From assembly GCA_964019155.1 (NCBI GenBank), contig OZ025242.1, positions 65,410,040 through 65,474,039 of the forward strand: a DNA stretch of 64,000 nt, given 5' to 3'. The notes beneath the pieces were generated by a model. It worked only from the letters and a program-made list of their open reading frames with translations, did no database searches and was not told where the DNA came from. Every line of letters begins with the position of its first letter. Position 1 is the first letter of the stretch. The DNA is from Osedax fenrisi. Lineage: Eukaryota; Annelida; Polychaeta; Sabellida; Siboglinidae. Positions 25,588-42,398 of the stretch are shown one piece after another. Made by a program: the position numbers and the translations under genes.

Positions 25588-26536
25588 ATGATGAATAAAT
25601 ATAAGAAAATAGTTGTAGAACTACAAACTACATAGCAATATTGCGAACTATAGGATACTTGGATACCTAGCACATTTAATAAGGATACTAGTAATTGAAT
25701 GTAAATAGTATTTACTAAATACGATAAAAATGTCTGTAGGTCTATTTTGTTGCCTATTGTTGATTGATAGAAACATAATTTCATGATTACGTATACAATG
25801 GATCAATATTATCTAATTGTAAAAAATTCATCAATAGCCCTAATAAATCCTTTAATCATTAAATATCAATTTTAATTTCTACATTGAATAGGTATACATA
25901 TAAATGATACGCTGTAGTTTAATTTTTCTAAAAATACTTATCATATATTTATGACATATTTATTGCGTGCATATATTATTAATTTATTAATTTTATAAAT
26001 AATGAAAGGATATACATTTTTGTAATTTACTGGGCTATCAGGATGCTATATAGGCGATTCAATAGAATACATACGCATATTTATAATTCAAAGTGAATAC
26101 AAATAAATAGTATCCATATTTGTAAATTATATATATCATATATGATACCTTCCGAAAATCTTTAAGTTTATTGTATATAGAATTTATATTGATACCTACC
26201 AACATATATAGATACATTATGGCGTATATATTGGAATATAAATATAGACCATATAGGGTATATATGTATATATTGTACACATATATGTATTGATTATAAT
26301 ATACAATTTATAGGAATATACAATTATTGATAAAAAGATACCGAACAGTTAGAATACCCTTGAATGGGCAATACTGGCCCTCACTAAGGAACTCTTTATA
26401 TGAAGTATATCTCTGTCTAGTGAAGACATTACAATTTCGTTCGAAAGATATATTTATGTTATAATTAATTCCTAATATTCCTTTAACATACTTATTTTAT
26501 TTATAGCATGACATAATAAATATGTATACATATACA

Positions 26537-26578
<42 letters not shown>

Positions 26579-26811
26579 TTTATTAGAAGAAAGTTGTATA
26601 TATATATATATATCATGTGAATTATTAAATTCATTATATTATTGTTTCCTCTAAAAGGCTTCAGATGAAGATAATTATCTTTTCTATGCTGTCGCCTGCA
26701 TCACCATCACCGGAACGTTTTTTTTTGTTGAATTACTTTACTTTTTTTCATTTCGTTTTCTTCTTATGTTTTATAAGATATTTTATTATCATTTAAAAAC
26801 ATAAACATCAA
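25367..26811. other. AT-rich DNA without a recognisable gene
   Basis: It contains (TA)n at about 25529-25582 and 26536-26554, (AAT)n at 26556-26580, and otherwise unremarkable sequence. Short open frames here run through AT tracts and show no protein-like composition. Confidence 0.6.
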
Positions 26812-27012
<201 letters not shown>

Positions 27013-27045
27013 TTTTTTATATAATTTATTTTTTTTAATTTTTTT

Positions 27046-28629
27046 TTAATTTTTAATTTTTTTTTGTATCTCAATGAGTTGATTTTTTATTTTTTTTTTA
27101 TATGAATTTTTGTTTTTTATAATTTGGATATCTCCATTTAGATTATTCCATAACTTAGGTCCCATGGTTAGGATACTATTTATTAGTTGACTTTTTTTTG
27201 TATAAGGTATTTTGTAGATAGGTGATTTCCTTAATTTATTTTTATTTTTATTTTCGTGTTTTTTATGTATGTTATAAATATTTTGTGGTAGATTATTATT
27301 GTGATGGTCATGCATGTATATTAGCGTGTTATATTTTATTAAACTATTGAGTTTTAATATATTATTCCTTTCAAATAGCAAATTTGTATGTTCTCTGAAA
27401 TATTTGGTTTTGTTTATTATTCTTATGATTTTTTTTTGTGTGAGAATTAAATTTGTAAGATTACTTTTATAAATATTACCCCATATTATATTTCCATACA
27501 TTATGTGTGGCAGGAATAGGCTGTTATATATGATAATCATTGATTTTGTCTTAATGTATTTTGATAATCTGCTTATTGAGTAAAGTATTTTCGATAATTT
27601 ATTATTAAGATTAAATATATGATTTTTAAAGTTTATATCTTTATCAATTATTATTCCTAGATATTTATATTCTATTTCATTTTGTATTGATATGTTATTT
27701 ATTTTTAGATGTATGTTACTGTATTTTCTCGAGTTAAAATTGACTATTTTAGTTTTATTGATATTTATTTTAAGTTTATTAAATGTATACCATTTTTCTA
27801 TTTTTGTAATCATATTATCTATGGTATATTTTAATTTTTCATTGTTTTCACTTGTAAATTTTATTGCTGTATCATCAGCATATACTATAAGTTTTACTTG
27901 TTGGTTATTATTGAATAGTAATGATAGGTCATTTGTGTATATTATAAATAGGAGAGGACCAAGTATTGATCCTTGTGGTACCCCAATATTATTACATAAT
28001 ATTTGTGATTTTTTATCATTTATCAAAACAACTTGTTTTCGATTACTTAGGTAGCTTTTGATAAGTTGTAGCGAATTGCTTCTTATTCCATATTTATATA
28101 ATTTATCTATTAATATGTTGTGATCTAGCGTGTCAAATGCTTTGCTTAGATCAAGGAATAGAGTATTTATTGATTTATTTTGTTCTTTGTTTATTAATAT
28201 ATGGTTATATAAATCTAAAATAGCATGTGTTGTGTTATGCTTTTTAGTATATCCGTATTGTGTATTAGATATAATTAGGTTTTTTTGAAAAAATGAAGTA
28301 AATCTCTGATGTATTATTTTTTCAAATATTTTTGAAATTTGACATAGTATTGATATGGGCCTGTAGTTGCATGGTTCGTATTGGTTTTTATTTTTATATA
28401 TGGGTTTTATTATGGAATTTTTCATTTTTTGTGGAAATATACCTTCACTAATACATAAATTAAAAATATGTGTTAGTGGTGATGAAATATAATCTATTGA
28501 TATTTTTACAATTTTCATGTTAATTAGGTTTATATCTAATGAGGTTTTTAATTTACTATTTTTTATTATTGAAGTTATTTCTTGTTTATTGGTTGGTTCT
28601 ATGAATATAGAATTATTTTTATTTGCCAT
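27046..28629 (-). CDS. LINE B: reverse transcriptase (5'-truncated non-LTR retrotransposon, intact RT frame)
   Basis: A 527-residue open frame encodes a non-LTR reverse transcriptase: NYRPISILCQISKIFEKII (from about 88), LFLDLSKAFDTLDH (157-170), GVPQGSILGP (216-225), the catalytic YADD (250-253) and a C-terminal MGPKLWNNLNGDI block. The frame starts at an ATG preceded in frame by a stop, and the endonuclease domain is missing, so the copy is 5'-truncated. It is clearly a different lineage from LINEs A and C. The open frame suggests a fairly recent insertion. The (ATT)n tail lies downstream. Confidence 0.85.
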   Translation of the reverse strand: MANKNNSIFIEPTNKQEITSIIKNSKLKTSLDINLINMKIVKISIDYISSPLTHIFNLCISEGIFPQKMKNSIIKPIYKNKNQYEPCNYRPISILCQISKIFEKIIHQRFTSFFQKNLIISNTQYGYTKKHNTTHAILDLYNHILINKEQNKSINTLFLDLSKAFDTLDHNILIDKLYKYGIRSNSLQLIKSYLSNRKQVVLINDKKSQILCNNIGVPQGSILGPLLFIIYTNDLSLLFNNNQQVKLIVYADDTAIKFTSENNEKLKYTIDNMITKIEKWYTFNKLKININKTKIVNFNSRKYSNIHLKINNISIQNEIEYKYLGIIIDKDINFKNHIFNLNNKLSKILYSISRLSKYIKTKSMIIIYNSLFLPHIMYGNIIWGNIYKSNLTNLILTQKKIIRIINKTKYFREHTNLLFERNNILKLNSLIKYNTLIYMHDHHNNNLPQNIYNIHKKHENKNKNKLRKSPIYKIPYTKKSQLINSILTMGPKLWNNLNGDIQIIKNKNSYKKKIKNQLIEIQKKIKN

Positions 28630-28640
28630 TTTTTATAAGT

Positions 28641-28744
28641 AATATATTTTCGAAATATTTAAAATATTTGTATATGTTATATGCTATATGCTATTATATA
28701 TAATGTATCTTATTTATTATACATAGAATAATAAAAGGATAAAA

Positions 28745-28794
<50 letters not shown>

Positions 28795-28836
28795 ATATAT
28801 AAACAAATATATTAAAAATATTAAAACAGTATATTT

Positions 28837-28868
<32 letters not shown>

Positions 28869-28989
28869 GTTTATTTATATTGGATATAAGCACAAATATA
28901 CATGGCAATGCATAAATATATAATGTATATAGTTTAATGTAATAATTAATTATTATAATTAAATCTAATTAATTATGCAATTATAGATA
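28641..28989. other. AT microsatellites
   Basis: (TA)n at 28746-28800 and 28836-28861. Nothing coding. Confidence 0.6.
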
Positions 28990-29502
28990 TAATGAAATGT
29001 ATATAAACTAATACAAAATAAAATGTATATAGTGTATATGAATGTATATAATGTATATGAATGTATATAATGTATATGAATGTTTATAATGTATATGAAT
29101 GTATATAATGTATATGTATGTATATGAATGTATATGAATAGTGTAAGACGTGTAATAATAGTGATATTATAATATGAATATAGAGATTATAATATGAATA
29201 TAGAGATTATAAATAAAAATAATAGAATAGAGAAAAATGTAAACAACAATATAATAGAAATGATATGCTCCAATGATTTTAATAATATTTTAAATATGAA
29301 TGATATAAAGTTGAATAAATGACAAAGTAGTGCGTGAAAAAAATAATTAATAAGTAAACAATGTGTGTTATATGTTTATAAATGTGATGATTATAAAATA
29401 TTCATGGAAAACTTATCTGGATATCGGATTAAGCAGGCTAAATTAATTTGGAATTAAATTGATGTTTGACAGAATAATAGTAAACAGGAAGTGATGAAGT
29501 AT
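28990..29502 (-). mobile_element. 5' leader fragment of a LINE C-type element
   Basis: On the minus strand this starts ACTTCCTGTTTACTATTATT at 29502, then CAGGCTAAATT-type sequence and GTATATGAATG repeats. It is about 85-90% similar by eye to 43985-43560, the leader of LINE C, including the start point ACTTCCTGTTTA. It diverges toward 28990. The body of that LINE is absent; LINE B lies beyond. Confidence 0.65.
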
Positions 29503-29520
29503 ATATATATATATATAACT

Positions 29521-29820
29521 GCCTGTGTGGCTCAGTGGCTAAGGCGTCAGACACACAAGCAGTAGGACACGGGTTCGAGCCTCGTCCGGACCATTAATTA
29601 ATTTTATAAAATGGGTCTTAAAATATTATTTAGAAGTGGTCTTATATAATTGTGTATAAATAAATGATCGGCTCTCGTTAAAACCATGGATGCCTTAACA
29701 TGAGAGCGGCTTCGAAGGGACATTAGAGCCATATATGGTTATAAGTGAAAACGTCATCTAAGTTCCTGGATGGGATGAAAGGACTCCACCAAATAAAAAT
29801 AACAATAATAATAATAATAT
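29521..29820 (+). mobile_element. tRNA-derived SINE, complete
   Basis: The tRNA-like head GCCTGTGTGGCTCAGTGGCT at 29521 has an A box (TGGCTCAGTGG) and, about 40 nt later, a B box (GGGTTCGAGCC). It ends in CCGGACCA at about 29593. A tRNA-unrelated body follows (GGCTTCGAAGGGACATTAGA, AAGTTCCTGGATGGGATGAA), then a short (AAT)n tail. Related copies are at 5630-5760 and 34533-34845. Confidence 0.85.
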
Positions 29821-30227
29821 ATATATATAACTATAGTCATATTATACTATGACTTTCACACTGAACTTATATTCTAGAGCGTATTACTGAATTCAGCCTA
29901 AAGGCATGATTAACAAAGCACTATTTGTAGTCCTTTAGCTAAAACTAAAACTATGCAACTTTTGTAATACACATGTATTAAGCGCCCATTTGCACGAATC
30001 AAGTATTTCCCGGAATAGCCTTTATCGCCCATTCTATTTACACAATGATGAATAATAATATATTAATACGTTAATTAGTTACTAATTTTTCAGATTATAT
30101 ATAACCATTAATTTGTATTTGCCTAATACATGAAAATAAAATTATATTATTTATTGACATCCTAAAATAAACAATATCGAAGATATTTAAAATCATTTAT
30201 TGCGTAGATTATACATTAAATTATAGG
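29821..30227. other. Non-coding, no features seen
   Basis: AT-rich unique-looking sequence. No open frame, TIR or RNA signal is recognised. Confidence 0.5.
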
Positions 30228-31219
30228 TATAGGGGAGAGAAGGGTATTGTAGCCGATGCGGGTATTGTTACCGATAACGATATTTCAAGAACTATTATAG
30301 TTATCAAAAAATGACATATACGAAAAATGTAGATAATTGAATTCTAAGAATGATAGTGTACATCATTTTATATTTATATCAATATTAATTATTGATTTTC
30401 GATTAGAGAAAAAATCAAATAATCGTAATTTGTATCGAATAAAAACGTAAGGTTTACCTTATTTTATAGGAAAGTTATTGAATAAAATTATGTATTTTTA
30501 ATATATTCAGTTAAGGTAATAAATAATATATCAGATTACATTTATAACAATATTCAATAATAACATAATGACATAGTAATCTGTTATTTAAACCAACGAG
30601 TGCGAGGCGGCTATTGTGGCCGATGCGTGGTGGGTATTGTGGCCGATTAATAACCAATCAGCATCGAGATAATTTCAATGCGTAAGCGTATCATAAAAAT
30701 ATTATATTTAGGTAAAATCTTTATAAAATCACTGAAATACATTTATTATACATTTGCATTAATAATGTGAGACATATTAAACTAATTAATTAAAAAATAA
30801 ATTTGTAGCTGAATATAAGTAAAACTAAATGGGATAACGATTACTTATTTTTATATTTAATATAAAAGTGCGTGTGTATCTTGATATCTGATACAATGTA
30901 TTTTATTTTTTAATTATAAAAATAGTACTTATTTGAATACATGACGCGATCCTAGTGGCTATTTCGGAACTATCGACCATAATACCCGCACTAGTGTATT
31001 TTATCTCTATTTATACGGAAAATTTGCTTTTTAATAAAAATCAAATAACTTGAATACAAATAATTAAATGAGTAAATGTTGATAGCCATTATTTAGAACA
31101 ACATATTGTAATTGTATATACAACTTATTGGATCATAATATCCAATATTAGTATGATATATGTTGTTTCTTGTAATGTAATAAACAAATCGGCCATAATA
31201 CCCTCCCTCTCCTACTATA
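30228..31219. mobile_element. 0.99-kb MITE with TATAGGGGAGAG-type TIR
   Basis: The left end TATAGGGGAGAGAAGGGTAT then TGTAGCCGAT matches the inverted right end (TATAGTAGGAGAGGGAGGGT then ATTATGGCCGAT) with a few differences. The motif GGGTATTGTNGCCGAT recurs subterminally (30600-30645) and inverted at about 30965-30985. It has no coding capacity. The TATAGGGGARAG end is shared with the elements at 23314 and about 34243. Confidence 0.75.
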
Positions 31220-32639
31220 TATATATAGGTACTTTGTATTATATATAGTATAATGTACTTATACTTTACTGTATAAAGTTACGCAATAAATGATGTTATC
31301 GATTTTTATAGATGTATGTATTATATCAATATATATATATTTACAAACACACTCTCCAGTATTGATAAGATAATTATGAATGACTACAAGTACTATTAAC
31401 GTGTAGGTAGGATATATTAACGTGTATTAACGTGTATTAACGTGCAACAAACACTGAGTGCAACTCGCGAATATCCGCCCGAATATTCGCACATTCGCGT
31501 GAATATTCTCAAGGATGGCCTAAGCTTTAGATATTTGCGAATAACCTGATAAGGTTTATATGTTATATGCTATATGTATACCGCCTACTATAGTAGGTAT
31601 ACCACCACTACATAGTATGTAGTACATACCTGACACACGGCTGCAGATATTCGCCCTACATATACACAACACTAGGGAAGAGCGCGCACCTCATTGTTTT
31701 AACCGCACCTCCCCACAGCGAGCAACGGGAGGTGGAGGAGGGGTGACTTATGAGCTAACCGACCCCCCCACCCCTAGTCGAGTACAACGCTACGAACAAG
31801 ATACTATCACGCACATATTTCTAAGGAAAGGTTAAACACGTGTAACACGAAACATGAACAGCGCCACCTATATAGGGTCAATTCGAGGACAAATGAGCTA
31901 ATTATTATGTCAATTCATAGCAAACTATAGACTTATAAAATTTAAAATAATTTTTTTTCAATTATTATTTATACGATGAAAACTAAGTGTTCATTACTAA
32001 TATATAACTAAGCAATATGATATGTTGGTTTTAAATGCTATACATATCTATGTGGCGAGTAAAAGCTAGCTTAATTGCATATACTTGAATAGAACAATGA
32101 CACACAATTGTTTTATGAAAATTGCGTCAAATACCTAAATCTAATTCAGTGATACTAGTGCCAGCAGCGGTACGGTATTACTTATTATAACCTATATTAT
32201 AACCTATAGGTTTTACTTACGTTAGGGAGTGTTATAGCTTTACTTCGTTGCTTAACATATGTGGTACAATAGTACCGTGTATGTTGTACTGGTGGCGGCA
32301 TTGGGTGCCCCGTGTGTGCCCCATGGGGTTCGGAGAGGTAATCACGCCGAGTGCTATTTAGGGTACGCGGGAAATCGGCGGGAACTTATCTTCCGCCGTA
32401 CAGCGCCACCTAACGAGTGTAGAGGTTATGACCCGGTCCACATGATATAGGTATACCGCGGGCGTTCAAGGTTATGTGCTATAAATTACGACTAGCGGAG
32501 AGAAGCGCGCGCTGCTGCTGCTACCTAGCGGATTTACGAGGGTCGGCTCACCGATATCCGGTGTAAACAATTACTTCCGGTGTAAACATCCTATTAATTA
32601 GGATTAGGCTTATCATGATAACGTAGATCCGCGTAGTCG

Positions 32640-32640
<1 letters not shown>
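31220..32640. other. Relatively GC-rich stretch without a convincing gene
   Basis: Several patches (31440-31520, 31680-31800, 32270-32560) are much richer in G+C than the surroundings. Two copies of CAGCGCCACCTA occur (31860-31871 and 32401-32412). A 63-codon frame at 32259-32450 shows no recognisable domain. There are no splice-linked frames. Candidates are an old degraded insertion or a regulatory stretch. Confidence 0.4.
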
Positions 32641-32701
<61 letters not shown>

Positions 32702-32710
32702 CATATATAG
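32641..32710. repeat. (TA)n tract with regular TACA interruptions
   Basis: Almost pure TA dinucleotides interrupted at about 32656, 32684 and 32701. Confidence 0.9.
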
Positions 32711-32733
32711 ATAAATAGGTGTAAGCATGCGTA

Positions 32734-33047
32734 CACTGTAACAAGTAAATGGTTTTCTGCATTAAAATAAAGGGTATTTAAGGTGTGCTTATAATATAAC
32801 CCTTTTGATAGTTTTATGCAGTGACATTTGTAGAATACCATATTAAGGGTTTTCTATTATCTGATTTAAGAATACCATTTTGAAGGTTTTCCACAGTATA
32901 AATTAAGAATACCATTTAGAGGGTTTTATACAGTCGGTTTCACAGAATACCATTTATATGGTTTTAAATAAATATGTTTTCTTAAATACCCTTTCGATGG
33001 TTTTCTGCAGTAAATATCAGTCTATAAAACCATCATTTTTAACAGTG
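32734..33047. mobile_element. 314-bp MITE with CACTGT termini
   Basis: The left end CACTGTAACAAGTAAATGG pairs with the inverted right end CACTGTTAAAAATGATGG. TA flanks both ends (32732-32733 and 33048-33049). The interior is built from diverged repeats of about 45-50 bp with GAATACCATTT and GGTTTT. Non-coding. Confidence 0.65.
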
Positions 33048-33177
33048 TATACACATGCGATCGTCCGCCGCTAGTAGTGTATAGGATGTGATAAGCATGG
33101 AGGTATTGGTGTCATTATAAAACACGTATACAACATTATGAATGGACGAACACATTTAGCTCAACATACATCGCGAA

Positions 33178-33279
33178 GGGTAAACAATAGGTAAACAATA
33201 GGTACACAATAGGTAAACAATAGGTACACAATAGGTAAACAATATGTGAACAATAGGTAAACAATAGGTAAACAATATC
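33178..33279 (+). repeat. 11-bp tandem repeat AGGTAAACAAT, nine units
   Basis: Nine consecutive units; six read AGGTAAACAAT, two AGGTACACAAT and one ATGTGAACAAT. Each full unit contains GTAAACAA, the forkhead-factor consensus. A second short tandem (GGACAGGACATA type) follows at about 33352-33390. Confidence 0.9.
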
Positions 33280-33391
33280 GCATCACACAAATATTTCTCT
33301 GTCCCGGAGAATATTCTGCTCGTTATCATCGATTATTAACAGCGGTTTACTGGACAGGACATAGGACAGGAAATAGGACAGGACATACATC

Positions 33392-33955
33392 GTGATATTC
33401 GCTAACATCAACATTCGAAGTTCCATATTCCACAAATGAAGTTAAATTTAAAAATGTTATTATTTAGATACTTAATTTGTATTATTATTTAATAAAATAA
33501 TAAAAATTAATAAATTAATAACTAATTAAATTATATTAAATTATTCATAAAATTAATTATAAATAATGTACTTTTAGTTTAATTGATTGATAATTTATTT
33601 AAGCAAATACATAGCCGAAAATATAATCGAAAGTATAAAGTATAAATATTTGCTAACGATAACATACGTTATAGAAATAAACAAAGAATAATACGAAATT
33701 AAAAAATTAAAAAATTAAAGAAATTAAAACGTTTTACAGTTACCGTAAAAATAAACGAAAAACAATCGAAAGTAGAAATAAATCATATAGTAAAAATAAA
33801 CGAAAAATGATCAAAATAGAAATAAAAGATAGCGTAAAAATAATCGAAAATAGAAATAAAATACATTATTTTGTAAGTGGCATCGAAATATTCAATTTCT
33901 ACTTTAACTTCATCGAATTCTTCTTATCTTGTTACCCTAATTGATTGAGTCATCA
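33392..33955. other. AT-rich DNA with AAAATAAACGAAAA repeats
   Basis: Diverged repeats of AAAATAAACGAAAAATGATC and AAATAGAAATAAA lie at about 33640-33860. No gene is visible. Confidence 0.5.
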
Positions 33956-33969
33956 ATAATATATAGTAT

Positions 33970-34245
33970 ATCCTAGTGGTATATATATACCTTATAAGGT
34001 GTCCGTATTATAACACAGGGTGTCCGTATTCGGACATGGGTACCGAATACGGACACCCCCGTTATCTATGGAATTAACAGATTAAATAAAATTTTAAAAT
34101 CACTATAATATCTATAAATATAGATATTATTGATTATAATCATATAATATTAGTATATTGTAATTATTTAATACAAAAATGGAGTCATAAAATCTTAAGA
34201 CCATTTATTGTTAAAGTATCCGTATTAGGTTACTTTCCCCTATGC
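33970..34245. mobile_element. Probable MITE related to the TATAGGGGAAAG group
   Basis: The right end, read inward on the minus strand from about 34243, is ATAGGGGAAAGTAACCTAAT then ACGGATAC. The left part carries inverted and direct copies of GTGTCCGTATTCGG, including a 14-bp-arm hairpin at 34020-34056. The exact left terminus is unclear. Confidence 0.45.
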
Positions 34246-34532
34246 ATTAAACATTATACAGTATATATTATTACGTTGAAACTATAGTATTTAATTATAA
34301 ATGATTATTTCATATGCGATAGACCGATATCTCACGGGCACACACACGGGGGATACCGCTCTATTAACATCGCGCACTAACACATAGTATATAGGTTGAT
34401 CTATCTGATGGCAGGCCGAGGTGCTCGTTCTATATTTAGATTATCATTACGAAGTTAACAAGCGAATAAGCACGCATGTGCTATATACACAACGAAGGTG
34501 ATTAAATACGAGGTATTTCTATAAATAGCATC

Positions 34533-34723
34533 GCTGTTATTGTTATTGTTATTGTTATTGTTGTCCTTTCATCCGAGCCAGGAACTTAGATGAAGTTTTC
34601 ACTTATAAGCATTTAAATAGATTTGATGACTCTTCGAAGCCGCTCTCGTGTTATACATGCATCCATCTTATAACTAGATCCTATCCTATAATCCTATAAG
34701 ATAACTTCTAATATTATTTTAAG

Positions 34724-34762
<39 letters not shown>

Positions 34763-34845
34763 GTACATTGTTATGATCCGGACGAGTTTTGAATCCTACT
34801 GCATAGGTAGCTAACGTATTATGCAACTTCAGTTGGTTAATGCTA
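34533..34845 (-). mobile_element. tRNA-derived SINE, diverged copy interrupted by (TA)n
   Basis: On the minus strand the head (GCAGTAGGATTCAAAACTCG then TCCGGATCA) corresponds to the B-box end of the SINE at 29521. The body (GCGGCTTCGAAGAGTCATCA, TAAGTTCCTGGCTCGGATGA) and a (CAATAA)n tail follow toward 34533. A (TA)n expansion sits inside it at about 34729-34761. Confidence 0.7.
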
Positions 34846-34931
34846 GTAGCCTCAACGCATTCTTGATTTATGTCAAATAAATATTTAAAGTTTGATAATC
34901 GATTGTTGTAGTTGAGAATAATGCCTAAATA

Positions 34932-39349
<4,418 letters not shown>

Positions 39350-39427
39350 ACCTGTAACCTGTAACCTAATGTTTTAGGCACTGCCATCAACTTCATCAGA
39401 AATTTTCGGCCGTGCATTAAATGTTGA

Positions 39428-42257
39428 CTAGTTGTTATTAGGATAAGCCAAAGAGAAAAGATATGTCTTAAGCTTATTTTTGAATAACGTGGTTGATTGA
39501 ATAGAACGAATGTTATAAGGAAGTCTATTCCAGGCTATAGGTGCAGATATTGAGAAGGCTCTCTTTTGTTTTATGGATACATTACGCAAATCTGGTATGA
39601 CTAGAGTATACTTGAGGCAAAGTCGTATTGGGCGTGATGATGTATAGGGAGTAAGTAGAGTATGTAAGTAGTCAGGTTGGCTGTGATGAGTGGCATGATG
39701 GGTTAGCATACATATTTTATATATTATTCTGTATTTAATTGGGAGCCAGTGTAATATTTTCATGTAAGGTGATATGTGTGTTCTAGAGAATTTATTTATA
39801 TTGTATATGAGTCTGACTGCTGAATTTTGCAAAAGTTGTAGTTTATATAGTAAATAATCCGGTATACCATTAATAATCGAATTACAGTAATCTAATTTAG
39901 GTAGAATAAGAGATGTTATAAGTAGTTTAGCAATTTCAGTGGATATTGAAGGTCTAATAATTTTTATAGTGTATAATATAAAATTTACTGATTTAATTAT
40001 ATTGGAGATCTGATGTGTAAATGATAATGTGGTGTCTAATATAATTCCTAGATTACGGGATGATCTGGAGTAAGGTATACAATCATTACCAATATATATA
40101 TTTGGAATAGTGGACTTATTTGATAAAGAAATATGGAGTGCAATGGTTTTTGAGCTATTCAGTGAGAGAGAGTTTGAGTTTAGCCATGTTCGTATATCCT
40201 CAAGGCAGTTGTTGAGTATAGGTATATCTTTAGTAGGGTCTTTTAAAATCATATATACTTGTAGGTCATCTGCATAGGAATGGTAGCCAATATTTGGATA
40301 TTTATTAAAAATATCAAATATTGGGATCATGTATATATTGAAGAGTATTGGTCCGAGAACAGATCCCTGCGGTACACCATGATGGATTGACCGATGTGTG
40401 GATGTCAGAGAATCAATCTGAATAGAAAAATATCTATTTTGAAGATATGATTTGAACCATTCAAGAGCGGTTCCATTTATACCTATAGACTGAAGTCTTA
40501 ACATTAAAGTGCTATGATCTAAGGTATCGAATGCTGCTGAAAGATCTAATAGTATGATCACAGAGCTATGTTTATTAAAGGATGCACGCTGAAGGGAATT
40601 AATAATATAGACAAGAGCTGTTTCGGTATTTTTCTTTTTAGTATAAGCACTCTGAAATTTATTGAGGATTTTGTTACTGAGTATATAGTCATTAAGTTGA
40701 ATAGCTACAACTCTTTCAAGTACTTTAGAAATATACGAGAGATGTGATATCGGCCGGTAGCTCGCGAGCAGTGATTTATCCAAGTCAGGTTTTTTTAATA
40801 GTAGGAGTAACATTAGCTAACTTCATACACGAAGGTACTGAGCCAGATATAATTGATTCTTCGATTATTTCCTTATAGTACATAACAATATAAGGTATCA
40901 GCTTATGTAAGAGGGTGACAGGAATGGGGTCAAGGGAACATGTTGATTTCACAGACAGGAGAAGCTTCTCAACCAGCGAAGTAGATGGAAGGTTCAGTAA
41001 TGAAAGAGAATATGGAGGGATGGTTGGTACATATGATAGAGGGGAGGGAAGAGATGTAATAATGTCATTTACTTTAGCGGTAAAGAATATATCAAAGTTA
41101 TTAATATTATCTAATATAGAAGTATCTGGAAGAATACGTCGATTAAGGCGCCCTAGTAGTGTATTGGATATTTTAAATATTTTCTTATAGTCTTTTCCTG
41201 CGTTAGTAAGTAGATCAGTATAATAATTTTCTTTCGTTGTTTTGAGTAAACTACGATATTGCTGTCTGCATAGTAAAAATATGTCAAAGTCGGTAGTAGA
41301 TTTAGATCTACGCCAGCATTTTTCGGCTTTTCGTAGTTTTCGTTTTTCGGTGACAAGATTATTATTAAACCATTTTGAGTTATCACGTACTATAATCGAC
41401 TTTTGTTTAATAGGTGCATGAACATCAAGAGTAGAGGAAAGAATATAGTCAAAATGGGATAAAGTTTTGTTGTTACCACAAATGTAAATATTATTAATAA
41501 AGTCTTCCATAAATTTTGAAATATCAATTTTAGCAATATTTCTAATTTTAATAGTTTTTGATAGGCGGGTTGGCTTAGGGACATGGATATTAAAAAGGAC
41601 AATGTAGTGGTCAGTTATAAGGTTATGAGTTACAGTGTTGGAAATTATATCAGATGATTTATTTGATATAACAAGATCAAGAATATTGTTTGCTGTATGT
41701 GTAGGGGTAGTGACTTTTTGGGACAAATTGTGTGATTCAAGTATATCGTAGAGATGTCGAGAATTATGTGAAGTAGAGGTGATAGGAATATTAAAATCAC
41801 CGGTTAGAATTGTTTTAGGAGTTAATGCGTAAAGTAGAGTATCGAGTTCTTCAATAAAATGAGGAATAGATTGATGCGGTGGTCGGTAGATGGTTATTAT
41901 TGTAAGTGGAAGTGAGTTATTGGGATGAAATGTGCATGAAAAAGCCTCGGAATGTTCAAGAGAAAGGTCTTTATAGCTTATTAGCTTAATACACTTGTTA
42001 TATAATACACCTAATCCTCCACCAAAGTGGGAACTAGGTCTTGGAAGGTGAACGAAGCTTAATGTATTTGTGTTTAATGTGGCAATTATGGGGGTATCAT
42101 TAAGATTAAGCCATGTTTCTGTAATACACATAATATCTAAGTTAAGATCAGTAAATAATTCGATTATAAGATCAGCTTTATTTCTGATAGAGCAAACATT
42201 AAGTGTTGCATCCTTAATATTGGATAAGTGTGGAATTTTATATGGTGCAGAGGACAT
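39428..42257 (-). pseudogene. LINE C ORF2: AP-like endonuclease plus reverse transcriptase, one frameshift
   Basis: The endonuclease part (42257-40785) has LNVCSIRNK (19-27), ITETWL with the catalytic Glu at 47, TGDFNIP (GDFN 153-156) and TDHYIVLF (Asp216-His217). The RT part (40813-39428) has SYRPISHLSYISKVLERVV, LLDLSAAFDTLDH, GVPQGS (146-151) and the catalytic YADD (180-183), then the C-terminal AWNRLPYNIR block typical of this group. The two frames meet at a run of seven A (minus strand; 40796-40790 on plus). Six A would restore one frame. It is therefore either a one-base insertion or a sequencing error in an otherwise intact ORF2. The frame can be extended a little upstream of the 42257 ATG. 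Confidence 0.85.
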
Positions 42258-42398
42258 ATTTATATTGGAGATGGTAGGTAAGGGACAGGGTTGGTTTATG
42301 ATGTGTAGTGAGGATGAATGAGATTGGTGAATGATACTGGTAGGAATGATGAAGGTCGAGGATATTGATCTGATGTGGTTGTCATGGGTGGTTATATG

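Noticed and set aside
29521..29593. Genuine tRNA gene
   Set aside because: A and B boxes are good, but the acceptor stem does not pair and the sequence continues into a SINE body with other copies in the window.
32548..32841. 97-codon frame with a YIYICIYIY stretch on the minus strand
   Set aside because: Most of it is the translated (TA)n tract and part of a MITE.
40785..40813. Programmed -1 ribosomal frameshift site in LINE C ORF2
   Set aside because: The change needed is +1 relative to the upstream frame and the heptamer is not in the required phase; a one-base indel in the A-run is simpler.
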